Source: Dillenia suffruticosa (Eukaryota; Streptophyta; Magnoliopsida; Dilleniales; Dilleniaceae). From it: a stretch of DNA of 64,000 nt. Below, one piece after another: positions 24,626 through 38,960 of the stretch. Position 1 is the stretch's first letter. Every line of letters begins with the position of its first letter. The stretch lies in NCBI GenBank assembly GCA_033439265.1, contig JAVTVX010000035.1, positions 6,180,001 through 6,244,000 on the forward strand. The letters run 5' to 3'. Both the position numbers and the translations under genes were made by a program. Below the pieces are notes generated by a model, which did no database searches, was not told where the DNA came from, and saw nothing but the letters and a program-made list of their open reading frames with translations.

Positions 24626-27475
24626 ATGTTTGAAAGTATGGACTTAAACATGTGCTGAGGCTCAGTAACGAGTCTTGGCCTAGCTCGGTTGGCGTCTACA
24701 AAATGAGCTAAGCTTGAGTAGGTTCCTACTTGACTTGAATCATTTACAACTCTACTTGCCTACTCCGCAGAAGTGGAAGACACTATCAAATGCATATCTG
24801 ATTAGGTCCGTTAAGCTGTTTGCTTGGATGGTTAATTGTTTTTACCTCTTTGAGATCTGTTGGGTCACATGTTTGATGGAACAACTAGGCTGTCATTTGT
24901 CTAGTGCTGGACTAGCACTAGACTGTTATGAACCCGACCTTGCATGGTTGGTTGCAGAAAACTTTTAAGAACTGTACCTGGGTGTGAGGGCGCACGTGCT
25001 TCTAAACTGTTTGAAGCCATTGCTCTTATGGATAATTTGTATTCCGCATTCAACATGGATGCGTTTTGCCGTCTTTTGTTGATGGGTCATTGCAGTCTGT
25101 CAGATCGGGTGGCAAAACTGCGCTAAACTGAGAGGACAAAATTGATTTGGTCTTGCTTAAAATTAGTTTCAATTGAAATTTGAGAGTTTTTTAATATCAA
25201 AATTTTTAATGCTAGAATATTTTTTTTCTTATACAAAAATTTCAATTTTTACTTGTACTTTTTTAATTGTTAAAATACTATAAATAGAAAAACATAAAAA
25301 GCAATATACATCATGGATTTTTTTTTATTATAACGAAATTTGAATCTAAATTACGGAATGAGTGAAAGAGATATGATCACTAAACTATTCTCTTAGAAAC
25401 ATATGCCTCTGATTTAATAGAAAGCAATTTGATCGGAAGAGGTTTGTTATTGGCCACGTGCCGCCTCAAACTTGACTGCTTTTGGGCCTAAATGAATAGG
25501 GATTGGTAATATAATTAAACAAAAGGTTAACTTTTATCTACTTTGATTAATCTAACTTTATTTATTTTGTGGGTTTATAAAAGGAAATCATTCTATTAGA
25601 ATCCATTGTGATTAAAAGGCAATCATGAGATTTGTGCCCTTTTTTGTTTACAAATTTTAATCTGTTAACTCCGTGCAGATGATTAACCGAGAGCCATCGT
25701 AAAAAGATATAAACAATGATGAATGTGCAACCTGAATCATTCTGTGGCTTTGGTTGAAAAAAACTTGAAAATATGAACGTATTTCACTTTGCTTGTTTGC
25801 AGTCATATTTTAGTTAAATTCTCTCTTTTATAGGCCCTGTCTTCATCATCATTGTTGATTTACTTCGTCGTGGGATGGAGGAAAAGGGTTGAAGTTTCGC
25901 ATTAATTCCAACATAAATTTTTCACAGAAGATTTTTACATTAAAACAAGGGATGAAAAAAAGGAGGCATTTGCCTCGGCTGTTGTCAAGGAAAGCACGAA
26001 GGACAAGGTAGCAAGAGTTGGGGTGAAACAGAAAAGTGGAGAAGAATGGGCTGCGACTCCTACAACTGTGCCTTCTGTCATGTGTCAATTCAATCCCATT
26101 ACATTAAAATTGTGTGTTTGTATTCACCGCCAACACACACAACACCACCATTCAATCACTCTACCATCTCCATGTCTCTCCCATCTCCTATATGATTTGT
26201 TATGATGAGCCTACATGAAAAATCTTCGGGCAGAATCTCCACAGTAGCACAAATGGATTCCTAGATTGCCCAATCTGCCCCCCCCCATATTCCCATTTCC
26301 TATTTATTACATCAGCTTCCTCCCCTAACTCTCAAGGCCCCCACATCTCTCTCTCTCTCTTCCACGGTTAGTTTAATTTTAGTTTCTCTGACCAAGGCAG
26401 TGTATGTCTGTTTTCCTTTTTTCCAGTGAATGAAAGTTGCCTAAAAATCAGGGATTTTCTTCACCCATAAAGTTTTTTTTTGCTCGGATTTTTTTTGCGG
26501 GGGCTTATTTTTTAACACCTCCAAGTGATGAAGAAGTCAATCCTTCAACGTCACATCGATTAGATCTTATCCTCCGCTATATCTCATCTGGTTGACATCT
26601 TGAGAGTGATTCATGTCCTGTTTGACAATCATAAAAACAACACACACTCATGTTAGAATTATTCCGGTGTGCTTCCAAAATAATAGTGGTACCATCTTTC
26701 ACTATCTAAATAATGGAAAAGAAGAAAAAGAAAACAACTGAATTTTCATTTATTCTTACTTTTGTAACTTAAAACATCACGTACTATAGTATATAAACGT
26801 ATGCCTCTCACCAACTTGGACTGCCAACCAGTCACGCATATTAATTGGTCTATAACATGCACAAGAAAAGGGGGGGGGGAGAGAGAGAGAGAGAGAGAGA
26901 GTTCACCAAGTGTATCAAGCTATTTCATCGGGTTGGGTTAGTCTATGCGAAGGCATTATCTGAGAATATTATTTGGCAAGTTCTATTCTAGATGGAACCT
27001 TAAGATAGAGTTTGTTCGAGTTAAATTCAAACCAAGCTAATAGAGGAGTCCTATGGACCTTGGTGGACAATTATGAACAAAAATGTCGAGGTGCAATTTT
27101 TTGGATAGAACTCATATGGTATTATTTTTTTAATAAAAAATTGCTCATGTAAAAATTCTTATTAATTTAATCCTAGGATTCTTTTGGTCAGAAATCAAAG
27201 GCTAGTCTCAATTTGATCAAGTCAAAAGTGGCTAAGCTAGTGAGTGTCAATGTTGGAAGGTGTATTAATTATTCTTGGTTATCCTATGATATCTTTATGG
27301 AAAAAGAAGGGTTGAAAGTTTGACACACACATGCACGGTTCCAATTCAAAGTGTGAAAATTTTTTATGCTTCCAAACAACTGAATCGACCAATAGAGGCT
27401 TATTTTCTGTGTGGAAAAGGTACCAAAATGACAGATGGGATAAGAAGGAAAGGAAGAAGAGAGAGGAAGAGAGAG

Positions 27476-27514
<39 letters not shown>

Positions 27515-28244
27515 TGAAAAATGAAATGGTCCCCTACAAAAGCTTGAGTGCCGAATTTGAGTTTGGCCATTGGCATTGAAATGTCAAATTTAGAGCAAAG
27601 GCATGCTTTGCTTTTGAAAGCATCATGACTGCACAAAGGTGTAACAGACTTAAGTACTCTGTAGCTATTAGGCTAGAAATCCCATCACAGAGAGAACGAC
27701 ATCAGACTCTAATCTAATGTATAGGCATCTATCCATCTATGTCACCATCACTATTCATGTACCTTCTTAACATGCTTTGTCTTCTATTTTTTTCAGCTAT
27801 TTTTTTAAATAAAAAATTAAAAAATTGGGTAAGAATATATTATTGACCGAAAGAAATGATAGAATGAACCAAACGTGGCGAGCACAATTTCATTTCGTTC
27901 GATCATTTTCGTTACCAAATTATCTGGTTTGTAATCTCATATTGTAGATATAAAACAAGCAAAAAATAATATTCATTTAGCCTGACAAGTTCTCATAAAA
28001 TTACAAATTATCATTAGAAAAGATTGTCTTGCATGATATGTTATGATGATCCAACCTCTCCCCCCCCACCTGTAACCCAACTAAACTCGATCAAGTTTGG
28101 TGGGCGCAAAGAAGCTTATTCTTAAATTAAAAACAAAAGAATTATAGGATTAAATTACAGCCTGTACTAGGGTTTTGGGGTTCTAATATTGCGGGGAGAG
28201 TTGACCTATTGTATAGTTTAATTATTTTAATAAGAAAAAAAAAC
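24626..28244. other. intergenic region downstream of the B3 gene
   Basis: No gene recognised. It contains poly-C (about 26279-26286), GA tracts (about 26879-26901 and 27479-27512), and possibly a terminal exon and the 3' UTR of the NGATHA-like gene toward the right end. Confidence 0.45.
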
Positions 28245-28257
28245 TCAAGCTATTTTT

Positions 28258-28261
<4 letters not shown>

Positions 28262-28297
<36 letters not shown>
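28262..28297. repeat. (GA)n microsatellite next to B3 exon 2
   Basis: About 18 GA units, read as CT on the gene's sense strand, 25 bases past the proposed exon 2 donor. Confidence 0.9.
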
Positions 28298-28298
<1 letters not shown>

Positions 28299-28322
28299 CA
28301 ATTCAATGTAATGCAAGCGTAC

Positions 28323-30762
28323 CATGTAATTATAGTGGCTTGTGTTGTGGAGTTGAGGTGGATAATAATGGGGATAAGCTGGTGGCTGGCTTGAGAAAGA
28401 TGAAACAGTGGGTGTAGATGGGTCGGGCTCATCGGGTTGGCACTCGAGGTTCACTCCAAACAGCCTCAATCTCTTTGAATTGCCTACGACTTGTGGCGTT
28501 TCGCTTTGGGCAACTCCAGCACCTACAAATTTAAACAAAAATCTGACCTAAACTTAAAAAGCTCCACAACAAAAATAATCCAAACATGAATACAATGTTT
28601 CAACCATTACACTTACCAATACAATATAATAAGAATAAGAATAATAATAATAATTTTCTCTCTGTTCACCAACACATCTGCTAATATATCATTATAATAA
28701 TTAATTTCTCTAAATATAATTCCGAAATTTAGGGTTATAGATAAATAAGAAGACCTTTCTTATTCTTGTTACCGGAGGAAACCAAGGGACGAAGAAAAAG
28801 AGTTACTACTCAAAATCCATAAAAATGCGATACACATTAATGGTTGGCACTTTACATGCAGTGATTAAAATAAGACAGCTCCGATACCCTAATTAGGACC
28901 ACAAACAGACTTAGTTGTGCATATTTTATTCCAAAGAAGAAAAAGAGATAAGAACTGTAAACCTTTTTTTTTTTTTAAAAAAAAAAGGACAATTTGAATA
29001 TGGTGGCGTGGAAGGGAATGACATGATTAGTCATACGTGCTCCATTAAAACAGTGTTACGTAGGTAGACCAAGGTACACAATATATAATATACATTAGCA
29101 TAATTGGGAATATAAATCAAGAATGGCATGGTCCCAATGCGTTAGCTAGGAGGAAAGAGACATATAATCTTCTGAGTTTCATTCGTTTGAATACTGTTTT
29201 TTAACTAAATTTTGGTATGAAATATCAATTATAGAACAATTTGTTATTTACTTAAATAAAACATAATGTACGAACTATTATAAACACATTAATTTAGCAC
29301 CTAGATGCAATTGCAAACGCATCAACTCCACCCCCCCCCCAAAAAAAAAAACAGATCACTTCTACATTTTGAATATCTATAATTTTTTTTAAATCATATA
29401 TGACATAAGTACATTCCAAAACAAACTATACACCGCCCATAAACAGGAGAAAAATGCAAAGGAAAGGCACGATATATACATTGTCAATTTGATCTTCCTC
29501 CATGTTTTTCCCTAAATTTACGAATGAAATAAAGTTATCTAGGGACAATAACTAAAGGTGTAATTAATAAAAGAAAAGCTTTCAATTTCAAGGGAAAGAA
29601 TGGATAAACACAATATCACCCATTTAGAGTAAAAATTTATTTTTCATCTTTTATGGGTCATGTCCATTTTGTTCCCTCACCCCTCCCAAATTTGGAGAGA
29701 GCAAAAGATGAACCAAAAAATAGAATGTACAAAGTTCCGTATTTCTTTTCCCTAAAAATGAACATAAAATGGTGAAAAGAAATCGAGGAAAAGAAGAAAA
29801 AAATTTGAAGTAATTATTTGTTAAAAGAAAAAATAAAATTTCCCAAAAAGGAAAAAAAAATTACCTGCATGAAGAGGGTGAGGTTGATAAGGCCAAGACA
29901 GGTGAGAAGAAGAAGTAGTAGAGCCAGAGGCAAAACCATAGTTATACCCATCATAACCATGTTGAGTATGAGGATGAGGAGGAGCATGACCATGAGTAGT
30001 ATGCGCAGGATACGCATGTGGCGCAGGATAGTACACTCTGGTCCACCCCACTCCTCCCACATTACTAATATTCCCACCAGCACCACCACCAGCACCCCCA
30101 CCGTGCGCCACCATGCCTGCAGCCCCCCGCCGCCTCCAGCCGATAAAAAGGCGGTGTCCCTCCGACTTGTGGCGCTCGAAAAGCACGACGTCGCCGGCAT
30201 CAAGGCGCTTTTCTTTAACATAGCGGCTCCACCCTTTGGTCAAAACATAGCTCTGGCTACTCGTCCAGTAGGAATAGCGAAACCTCCACGACTTGCCCGA
30301 CTCGTCCTCAAAGCTGAGTAGGAGACCCTTCTCCCCGGAGTTGGCGTCGAGCGGGAAGTACTTCTCGGCGTGCTGTTTGGGAATCACCAGGCGGTTGAGC
30401 TTGCCAACGTCGCTAGGCGTTAACGGCTTTTCGAACATTAACTCTCTCTCATGAGCATCAGCTTGTTCCTCTTGATTACGTTGTTGTGCTATGGTTGATT
30501 CTTGGAATAATTCTTCATCTTCTTCTAATTCTTGGGGTACTGTTGATGTTGGGAGATTGGGGTCTATTGGTTGTTGTTCTTGGAGTTGGAAATTGAGATT
30601 GAAATTGAGGGAGGTAGAGTGATTTTGGAACATGGTCGTTGTTTTTCTGTTGGGAAAATTTTTTGTTGGTGCCGGTGTTGGTTTTGGGTTTGGGGTTGTT
30701 ATGAGTTTGTTTTGTGTCCACCAGATGTGTTGCTGATGTTTATGATTTATGGGAATTTGCAT
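28323..30762 (-). CDS. NGATHA-like (NGAL) B3-domain transcriptional repressor
   Basis: Two exons seen on the minus strand: 30762-29865 and 28522-28323, giving 366 residues in frame. Domains: a Gln/Asn/Pro-rich N-terminus with an HIWWTQN motif, an acidic stretch (about 77-90), and the B3 DNA-binding domain at about 109-212. The B3 domain opens with [20 protein letters not shown], then [37 protein letters not shown] and [10 protein letters not shown] Gly/His-rich linker follows, then the repression motif RLFGV at 319-323 ([11 protein letters not shown]). This motif marks the NGAL/RAV repressors that limit organ size and leaf-margin growth (SOD7/NGAL2, DPA4). I chose MQIPINH because the upstream frame to 30984 is a translated CT repeat. 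The 3' end is uncertain: after TACATG there is a GT donor-like site, but I found no third exon; reading through would add about 26 residues, mostly Ser-Leu from a CT repeat, with a stop at 28245. Confidence 0.85.
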
Positions 30763-30913
30763 TTGAATAGGGAGAGAGAGAGATGTGATGGGAATGAGTG
30801 TAGAAAGAGAAGGGGTGGGAGATATGGGGGTTGGGAATGGGGGTTTGTTTGATGGATTTGTGGATCTTGATGTGGAAACTATAGGAACTATTTGATGCAG
30901 GAAAAGAAATGAC

Positions 30914-30917
<4 letters not shown>

Positions 30918-30963
<46 letters not shown>
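30918..30963. repeat. (GA)n microsatellite in NGAL 5' leader
   Basis: About 23 GA units, read as CT on the sense strand, about 155-200 bases before the proposed start codon. It could bind GAGA-type (BPC/BBR) factors in promoter DNA. Confidence 0.9.
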
Positions 30964-30965
<2 letters not shown>

Positions 30966-31736
30966 GGTGCAGGTACGAGGGCATACTTTAAGGTTTTGCG
31001 TGATGGAAAAATTCTATCATTTAATTCTTTTTTTCTTAATTTTTGGAATCATTTTCAAAATTCTCAAAAAAAAAGAAAATCGAAGATACTGAGTCTTTTA
31101 TACAACTGGAATTATATAGTCGAAATTATCTTTCAAAAGATTATTTGGCCTAATACTTAAGAAAATATGTTCTCAAGCTCAACAATCGTTTTGGGTTCAA
31201 TCAAACAACCACTTTCTTGATTATTAATTACATTAAATCACTGGAAGGAACCAAAATGAGCTTCTCAGAGATGGCAATTTTGTGGAAGACCAAACGGTTA
31301 ATTAAGCATTTCTTTTCTCACAATTTTTTCTTTTAAAAGTTAGAGAGGAAATTTTTTATTACTACTATTATGATCGATACAGATATGATTTTATTGTGTG
31401 TTTGTTATTATAAAAAATACAATAAATTTTTTTTAAAGCAGAATAACGGAAAAGTCTGGTTGTAGCTTTCGATGAACATATCCATTGGACACGACACGAG
31501 ATGTAGAGAAGAGAATCAGATGGTTGGTGAGCACAATATAAGAATGTGATTACATGTGATTACCAGAGTCGGAGGTTGTTTGATGCCCAACCCGCAGGAA
31601 AATTGTTGAACCTATGAGCTAGTTATGAGAGGCTCAGGTTATAGTGGCCCATGGACATTTTTATTAAAAGTGCTCGAGTGCTCCTCAATTTAATATAGAA
31701 ATAGGGGAGGGTAGATATATATGTACGTAACATTTC

Positions 31737-31778
<42 letters not shown>

Positions 31779-34700
31779 TGCAAAGAGTCTATTTTCACAT
31801 TTTAAACCTGTGATCTCAAGATCACTAAAGGAGCAACTCAACCGTTGTGCCAATGTTCATCCTCCTTATGTACATTTTTATTATACTATACTAAATAAAT
31901 AGAAAAGAAAAATTGTTATGTATTATGACTAAATTAGTCATGACAAGTTTTCAAATTTCTATGATCCACATTTAAAATTTTGCAATTTGTTAAATACTTA
32001 AGGAAAGTTTTAGTTTTATAACATATATATACTCTAATATTTTATCGTGACAAAGAGTACTATAAAAAAGTGTGTGTTTACATATACTTGTTTGTGTTAA
32101 TAAATATAGTGAGCACATAGAATTATTATCGTTAGAGAGGTGAGGAGGACCAGCTTGTTTTTGTAGCCTGAATTTTAGGCGTAAAATTATTATTATGTGT
32201 TTTAGGATAGGAAAATATATAATTTTGTCACGTGCTTTACAGCATTATTGGTATTTGGCCATTCCTAGTTTTGAAAAATGTAGCCAAATAACAATTGGAG
32301 TCGCTCTCTCTCTCTCTCTCTCTCTCTGAAATAAAATATCCAAAGATCCCTTCCCTTTCCAATACGCAGATGGATGAGATAAGATTTTCCAATGGGGAGA
32401 GAGTCTCCCATCTTGAGCAGTCGTGTTTCAATTTTCTCCTCACGCTTTTCATCTCTCTCTCTCTCCCCCCTTATTTTTTCTCTCTCATGTTTGGACGTAT
32501 GTATGTTGTGGTGTGGTGGTATTAAATTATGACCCATATGTGGTGTATAAGGTTTTGAGACAAAACCGACCTCAATTTCCAGGTAGATTCAGACACCCGT
32601 TTCGGCCCTACAAAAGGTTTGGACAAATTGATATTCAAGTACATCCTTGGGAACACTCAAAACTTATAATTGAGGTTGTTGCCCCCGTTTTTATAATATA
32701 CGTGTCTAAATTACAATTACCCTTATCATATTAATACCCATCTCTCTCTCTCCCTCACATATTAATTGATGCACCATGCAATCTTTTCTGGATAATCGGC
32801 TTCGTTGGAATACAATAGACCTGGTCTCATGTATCGATCAAGTGGTCCACATTGACCAAACTTCATTACCTAACATTATTGTGATTGGATTATTAACTTC
32901 TGTTTCCCAAACATATTACTATTAGATTAGATAGAGAGAGATTTTTAATTAACACTTGCCAAACACTTGTGTTTAGAAACTAAAAGGAGATAATTTGAAG
33001 GGAAATAGTAGTTTTAGGATGGAGTCCAATAGCTTTTGGGTTTTTTTTTTTTTTTTTTTTTTCCAATTTTTACTTTGAAAATTTTCAAGAATAAGGGTCC
33101 TCCAACCTGATTTGGGTTGAGAGGGGGAGAGATAATACTGTGAATCTTAGAGGCCTTTGGTAGAGTACGTATGTCAACAGTTACATAAAAATCACTGTTT
33201 TTTGTTGATTCTACATTTTAATATAAGAAAATATATAAAATAAAAAACGAAAATCAATGAAAAATTTGAAACGCCAAGAAAAAGGGTGAGTAATAATTTA
33301 AAAAACAAATTTCAAGCACACCAAAAGTGAAAATGATTAAGATTGATTGTTTTGGGATTTGTTTATTTTTCATATTCTTAATTAGTTGCTCTGAAAGGTC
33401 ATGTTTGGCAGGGCATTAGTTGCTTATTTTAATTACATAAACATAATTTTAAAAGCAATCCTGTGTGTGTGAGGAATCTATAGTGCGGAGCTAATGGGGC
33501 AGAGGGGCTTATTTGCAATTCGCAAAGTCTCAAAATATTTTAATTTGAAAGGTTATGGAACAAGACAACATCATGATATATTTGAGGAAAGTATTGACTG
33601 ATAGAGGCTGATTTTTCGATTATAATATAAAGTTTTATATTTCCATTTCCGGGGTTCTCCCAATTCCCAAGTAGAACACCTCACCTGGGTCATATGATCA
33701 ATCTGTGTGACTTCTGCACTAAAGTCCAGGTCTCTCTGTTGGCAATTAGTATTTATGATAATGATTCCAATGATTTTGTCAATTATTTATAAAATAGTGG
33801 TGGATTTAGTTTAGGTAGAAATACAAGCCAGTAATTTAAATTTCCTCAAAAAAGTAATTAAAACACATAATATATATTTATTTTTTTACTAGAAATAATT
33901 AATGCACCATAGTAGTCCATTTGAGATCATAGTCTTGTCTATTCATCTTTTTATATTACTAATAAAAAATTCATCAATTTAGCTATCCCTTTTGAGTGTT
34001 ACAAATTAAACAATATATTAATAGTTTTTTTTTTTTTTTTTTTTTTTGAGCTCCAGAAGAGCCTTTGAATTTAAAGGTGAATTCCTAGTTCATGATTGGA
34101 TTTGGATCACAAGGGTCACAATAATATAGTAATTGATGAGGCTAAAGCTCAATTTGATTAGAAATATCTCTTTCCTCTCTCTATTAATATGTATAAAGTT
34201 CTTGAAATTTCGGTACTAAGAATAGCTAAGCTGAATCAGCATTGTCAGTTCATTGTAGCAAACACCACCGTCCAAGCATGCACCGTGAAAATAGCCAAGA
34301 ACGATGTACCAAAATCCCAAGAGTGTTTGATTCTCGAATCTTGTATAGATAATAACTAATAATATTACTAAATAACAATATTGAAAAATAAAACATTGAC
34401 TTGGAGACACTGTTTGATATAGGATGAATTTATTTAACATAGCCACTGCTGACAACACATTGAATGCAGCTCAATGTCCCAGTGTTTGGTAACAGAACTG
34501 AAATGAAATTTTGGTTCTGTCGAGTTGGATTCAAAGGAATTGGTCAAGCTTTTTGATGAAAAAGACCAACATAGAGAGAGCGAGAGAGAGAGACTGTGAA
34601 GAGAATATTTATTCCAGTAGGGTTTGAACTTAGAATGGGACCATTTTGGGATCTAAGCCTAGCATTAATTCCCAGCGCAGCATCACATACATTACCTACT

Positions 34701-34888
34701 TCAGTCTCTGGCATTTTGCATGTATTCTTATTCAAGCCCCCCAAATCTTCCCCGAACTTAATTACAAAATGAATCGTTTGTTCTTCTGGATAATGACACC
34801 ACCACAAGTACAGGTCGTTTATTCGACGACCGTGCGGTCATCCCATCCCCTGTTCTACTAATCTTTCTTCATCTGATTATTTCTAATT

Positions 34889-34976
34889 TACGGATATAGC
34901 TAACGAAAATAATTACATGAACAATAAGTTAATGTATGAAAATTACATTAAATAATTACGGATATAGCTAACGAAT
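34889..34976. repeat. short direct repeat, 68-bp spacing
   Basis: The 20-mer TTACGGATATAGCTAACGAA occurs at about 34889 and again at about 34957, consistent with a small tandem duplication that has since diverged in between. Confidence 0.65.
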
Positions 34977-35279
34977 TTATCTGCACTGTTTTTTTTTTTG
35001 CCAGTCCCAATTACTTTAAGTTATTGTTCATACACTTCAATTACGTATTTAAACGAAATAGTTGTCCTTATAATCGAGTTGGGTAGGGTTGGATGAGAAC
35101 CCTCATTTGTCTATGGTTTTTATTTATTGAATATGTGGTCCTTTGAGCTTTATTATTGAAGTTCAAATTAATGTGGTGTCCAACTATTTCTTTTCTTATG
35201 TTTCTAGTCTGAAATATTCAAAACACTAGTATAATTGAAAAGTTTTACATAATTTAGTCTGAAATAAATAAATAAATAA

Positions 35280-35316
<37 letters not shown>

Positions 35317-35766
35317 TGTCAATTTTCAGATTGACCCACGAGAAAACCCAAAACTTGTTGATGACAAATTGATCTTATAAGGCACTAAGTTGAGAAGGAA
35401 AAGAAAATGAGTAATTATCTAGTTGAATGGTCCTGGTTGGTCCCTCTAGACTAAGAAAATAAACTGACTTTTATTAGAAATTATTAACTTGCTACTAAAT
35501 ATACTTTTGTCAGAGGACTGTTCAAATTGGTCCAATCCCCTCTGTCGGCATGCTTTGATAAGTACCATAAAACATGCTCAACCAGCTCTCAAAATGACTC
35601 TGTCTAATACAGATTTGAGATTAGATTTATGGTCATAGTCCAATATGCTAAGCATGATCCTTAGACCGAGTCAACCACAAGTATTACCGAGTATGAATAA
35701 TTTTAAAATCTTAAAAAAGAAAAAAACAGAAAAAGAAAAACAGAGAGCATAATGTTAAATCTGATG

Positions 35767-35947
35767 TCAAAAAGGGAACATTCAAACTTTAACTTTTATT
35801 GGAAATTTTAAAATCTCATAGACTGAGTATGAGTCTGATGTCGAGTGTAGACAGTTTATGGCATACTCAGTATTTTCCCCAATATTATTTGGAATGAAAC
35901 TATCTGAATTTGAATCAAAAAGGGAACATTCAAACTTAACTTTTAAT
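35767..35947. repeat. short direct repeat, about 151-bp spacing
   Basis: A block beginning TCAAAAAGGGAACATTCAAA and running about 30 bases occurs at about 35767 and 35918, with one base gained or lost. Confidence 0.65.
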
Positions 35948-38746
35948 ATTAAAAAAGGCGAAATTTGAAGAGTTTTGAGGATATTATGTTTCATTAAACT
36001 TGTTTTCATCTGGGGGAGTGCTTGAATTCAATTCCACGAGCAAAATTTGGCCAAAAAGAAAAGAGGCCAGTAAGACTATTATTTTAAAAAATTTTGAAAC
36101 TGTCAGAGTTTTAGTGAAATGACAGTTTTACCACTGAACAAAATGATTGTTTTGTTCCTTGACTCTCTCGATATCGATTTGCTCGTCTTCTCTTCCTTGG
36201 TCAATTCTCCCCTCTCTCAATTTCTCTACTCTTACTCTTCTGAAATCTCTCTCTCTCTCTCTCTGAATCATTTTCCCTCTTTTTCTTTTTCTTTTTTCCT
36301 CTTTCTCACTTGGTTAATTTTCCATATTTTCCCCTTTTGGGCTTTCATTGATTAATTTCCTCTCTCTTTTCCTATCATCCATCCATAGATAGATCGGTTT
36401 CAAGAAGAAAAAAATTTATTGATCAATTTTGAGAATCATTTTCTCTATCTTTGTTAGCCATAATAACAAAATAATTGAGGAGCAGAGAGAAATAAAAAAC
36501 TGAGAGAAACAGAAGAGGGAAAGAGAGGTTGAAAATAATTGAAAGGGAGAAAGAGAAAACAGACCAATTGGGATCAACATGAGGAGAGATTCAAGGGGGT
36601 AGCACAGACATCTTATCAAGGGCAAAACCATAATTTTATCCAAAATCATCCCTATTTTAAAATATTCTATAACAAAATTGATTTTGCCGCCTCTTCCGTG
36701 AATTTCATTATTCCATTTAGAAAGCTATTGTGCTTCCACTCTCTACCCATTAGATGCTGAGAAAGCTATCAACACCAAGTCATTTAGTGATCTCGAGGAC
36801 ATAAACATGAAAAGGGAAAGCTAGCTAGGGTGAAAAAGACCAATACCATATGAAACACACATTTAGAATTATCTTTTCCAAGTCCCCAACAACTGATTGC
36901 CGCATGCTATAGCCTTTTTTTTTTTCTTCTTCTTCTTTTATAATTTTCTTGTAAAACAAATTTTATTGAGTTGGGGGGGGGGGACCTAAACATGAATAAG
37001 GATGCACCACAAGGGTCTTGTCATGGACCACGCAACGCTGCATGTCATTGTTGATCCATAGCAATTCATAAAAGTCGATATCCTAAACCAATCAATGTTT
37101 AGGTGTGTGGGGCTGCATCTATGAAACCTCCCCCACCATTTATATTTTAGGATATATATATTGACAAGAACTCTTATCTCTCTCTATCTGATTGAAGTAC
37201 TTCCAGGAGTCGCATTTATTGGATAGAGATTTTTGGTATATGGAGCAGCATGCAATAAAGATTAAAGTATTTTGTTTCTTCTCTCTTCTTCTTGCCCTCT
37301 GGTTTTTTTCTCTTTTTTCAAGAAATAAGTTTTATGTTTTGGTCTAATCACGTGCCCTTCTATGTCTGCTTTGTGATGTAAGGATTGGTTTTTAATATAC
37401 AAATGATAAAATTTTATTGTTTAATTAAATTTTGAAAGCTCAGGTAATATAATAAATGAATTAAACAATTAAATAGTTAGGCACAAAAGGAGGCAATGAT
37501 TTGCACCCGATAAAAGTTATGGCCACCAAATATGTGAAGTTTTAAAATGTCCATCTTTCATCTTATTTTTTTTCCTCCCTCTTCTCTCTCTATTTTCCTA
37601 ATGTTAAAAAAGTAAGAAGAGGAGGGATTAGTGTGGCTATCATTTAAGTACGGATAAGAATGAATTTTAATTACCATGAAATATATAATTTAAGTACGGA
37701 TAAAGATATTTGAACGTCCATTGATTTAGAAAATTGAAAATTGCACCACACTCACTCGGTATGCATAGGACTAGGAGAGCTGGAGATTAGAAAGTGTGGA
37801 AAAAAAAAAAAACTATGTATTTGAATGGAGATTGGGATAGAGCTGAGAAGGGATAGAGAGCAAAAAGATTAACGAAAGGCCCCTAAAATTGTTAGCCATG
37901 CAATTCTCATGCTTTGGTGCAGAAATTGACAACCAAAAAACCTATTTTCTTCCAAATATCATTTTGCAATTATTGGATTAAAAGAAATTTAACTTTCTTA
38001 CTAAATTATATATATATATAAAGATTGAGAAATTCAACACTCATTAATCACGTTTCCATCTATTTGAAAATGTTAGTGATTAAAAATTCTCAAACTCCGA
38101 TAAAGAAAATTTTATCCACAAACTTGAACTTAATCAAATAAACAATCTTTTTTGGGAATCAATAAAGTCAATAATTTCGGACACCCAACTCATAGCAAAC
38201 TACAAATATGAAGATTGAGAGGAGGGGGGGGGCGAGGGGTCCTACCAAGAATATGCCATATTTATATACAACACAACCTGAGCTGATCACCTGCAATCAT
38301 ACACTATAGAATCAACTCTATAGAAATTAATAAATACACAATAGGATAGGCTTAACTGGCAAACTGTCAATATTTATTTCAATGATAAAATAGTACACAT
38401 TAGACATAGAAGATATCTTATATATTTATATCATATAATAAAATAAAATAAAGAAAGTTGAAAATAAGCTCATGTGTCACACTAGACGACTCAAGCCACG
38501 ACAGGCTTGAAATCTTCTGTGTTTATTGTATTGAAAAATGTATAGACATAAAATATCCCAAAGAAGCCACGTCTCCTCTTTTTCTCCAAGCGGCCTGACC
38601 TGGCTTGCCCTTAAATATATACTCTCTCTCTCCCTTAAATAATACTTTTTTTTTTCAAAATTTAAAATTGAGATTTTAATTAATAAAATTTATTACCATA
38701 TCACTCACGTTCTCTCTGCTCCCTATCACAAGATGTGCAACAGGTA

Positions 38747-38948
38747 AGAACACTTGTTCATGTAAATGGGATGAACATCTTTGTCTCTTAATTAGATTTG
38801 AAATTTGACTTCCCTTGAGTACGGAAAAAATGATATTAGGAGACCCATCTCACAAAGTGGATCCTGTAATGGTCAATCTAGATTAGTTGGGATAAAATTT
38901 CGGATATTGGGTGGTGGTCGAGCCATAGTAAAAAAAAAAAAAAAAGTC
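38747..38948 (+). mobile_element. tRNA-derived SINE with perfect 12-bp duplication
   Basis: Well preserved copy of the window's SINE family: a head without a clear B-box, the core GATTAGTTGGGATAAAATTTC, GGATATTGGGTGGTGGTCGA, and a poly(A) tail. It is flanked by an identical 12-mer, GTGCAACAGGTA (38735-38746 and 38949-38960). The exact duplication suggests it is among the younger insertions here. The open frames across it on both strands are by-products. Confidence 0.88.
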
Positions 38949-38960
38949 GTGCAACAGGTA

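Larger units (their letters stand above)
30985..38734. other. long gene-poor AT-rich region, left part
   Basis: No gene recognised in nearly 8 kb. It contains TA runs (31739-31772, 35284-35312), CT tracts (32306-32327, 36247-36264), long poly-T (33040-33062, 34026-34048), a poly-G run (36975-36984), and three short direct repeats reported under findings. The part just right of 30985 is the B3 gene promoter. Confidence 0.5.

Noticed and set aside
30763-30984. N-terminal extension of the B3 protein
   Set aside because: It consists largely of a Ser-Leu run from a CT microsatellite; the downstream Met precedes the conserved WWTQN motif.
34544-34807. 87-codon minus-strand frame
   Set aside because: No family resemblance; the overlapping plus-strand frame looks equally plausible, so neither is supported.
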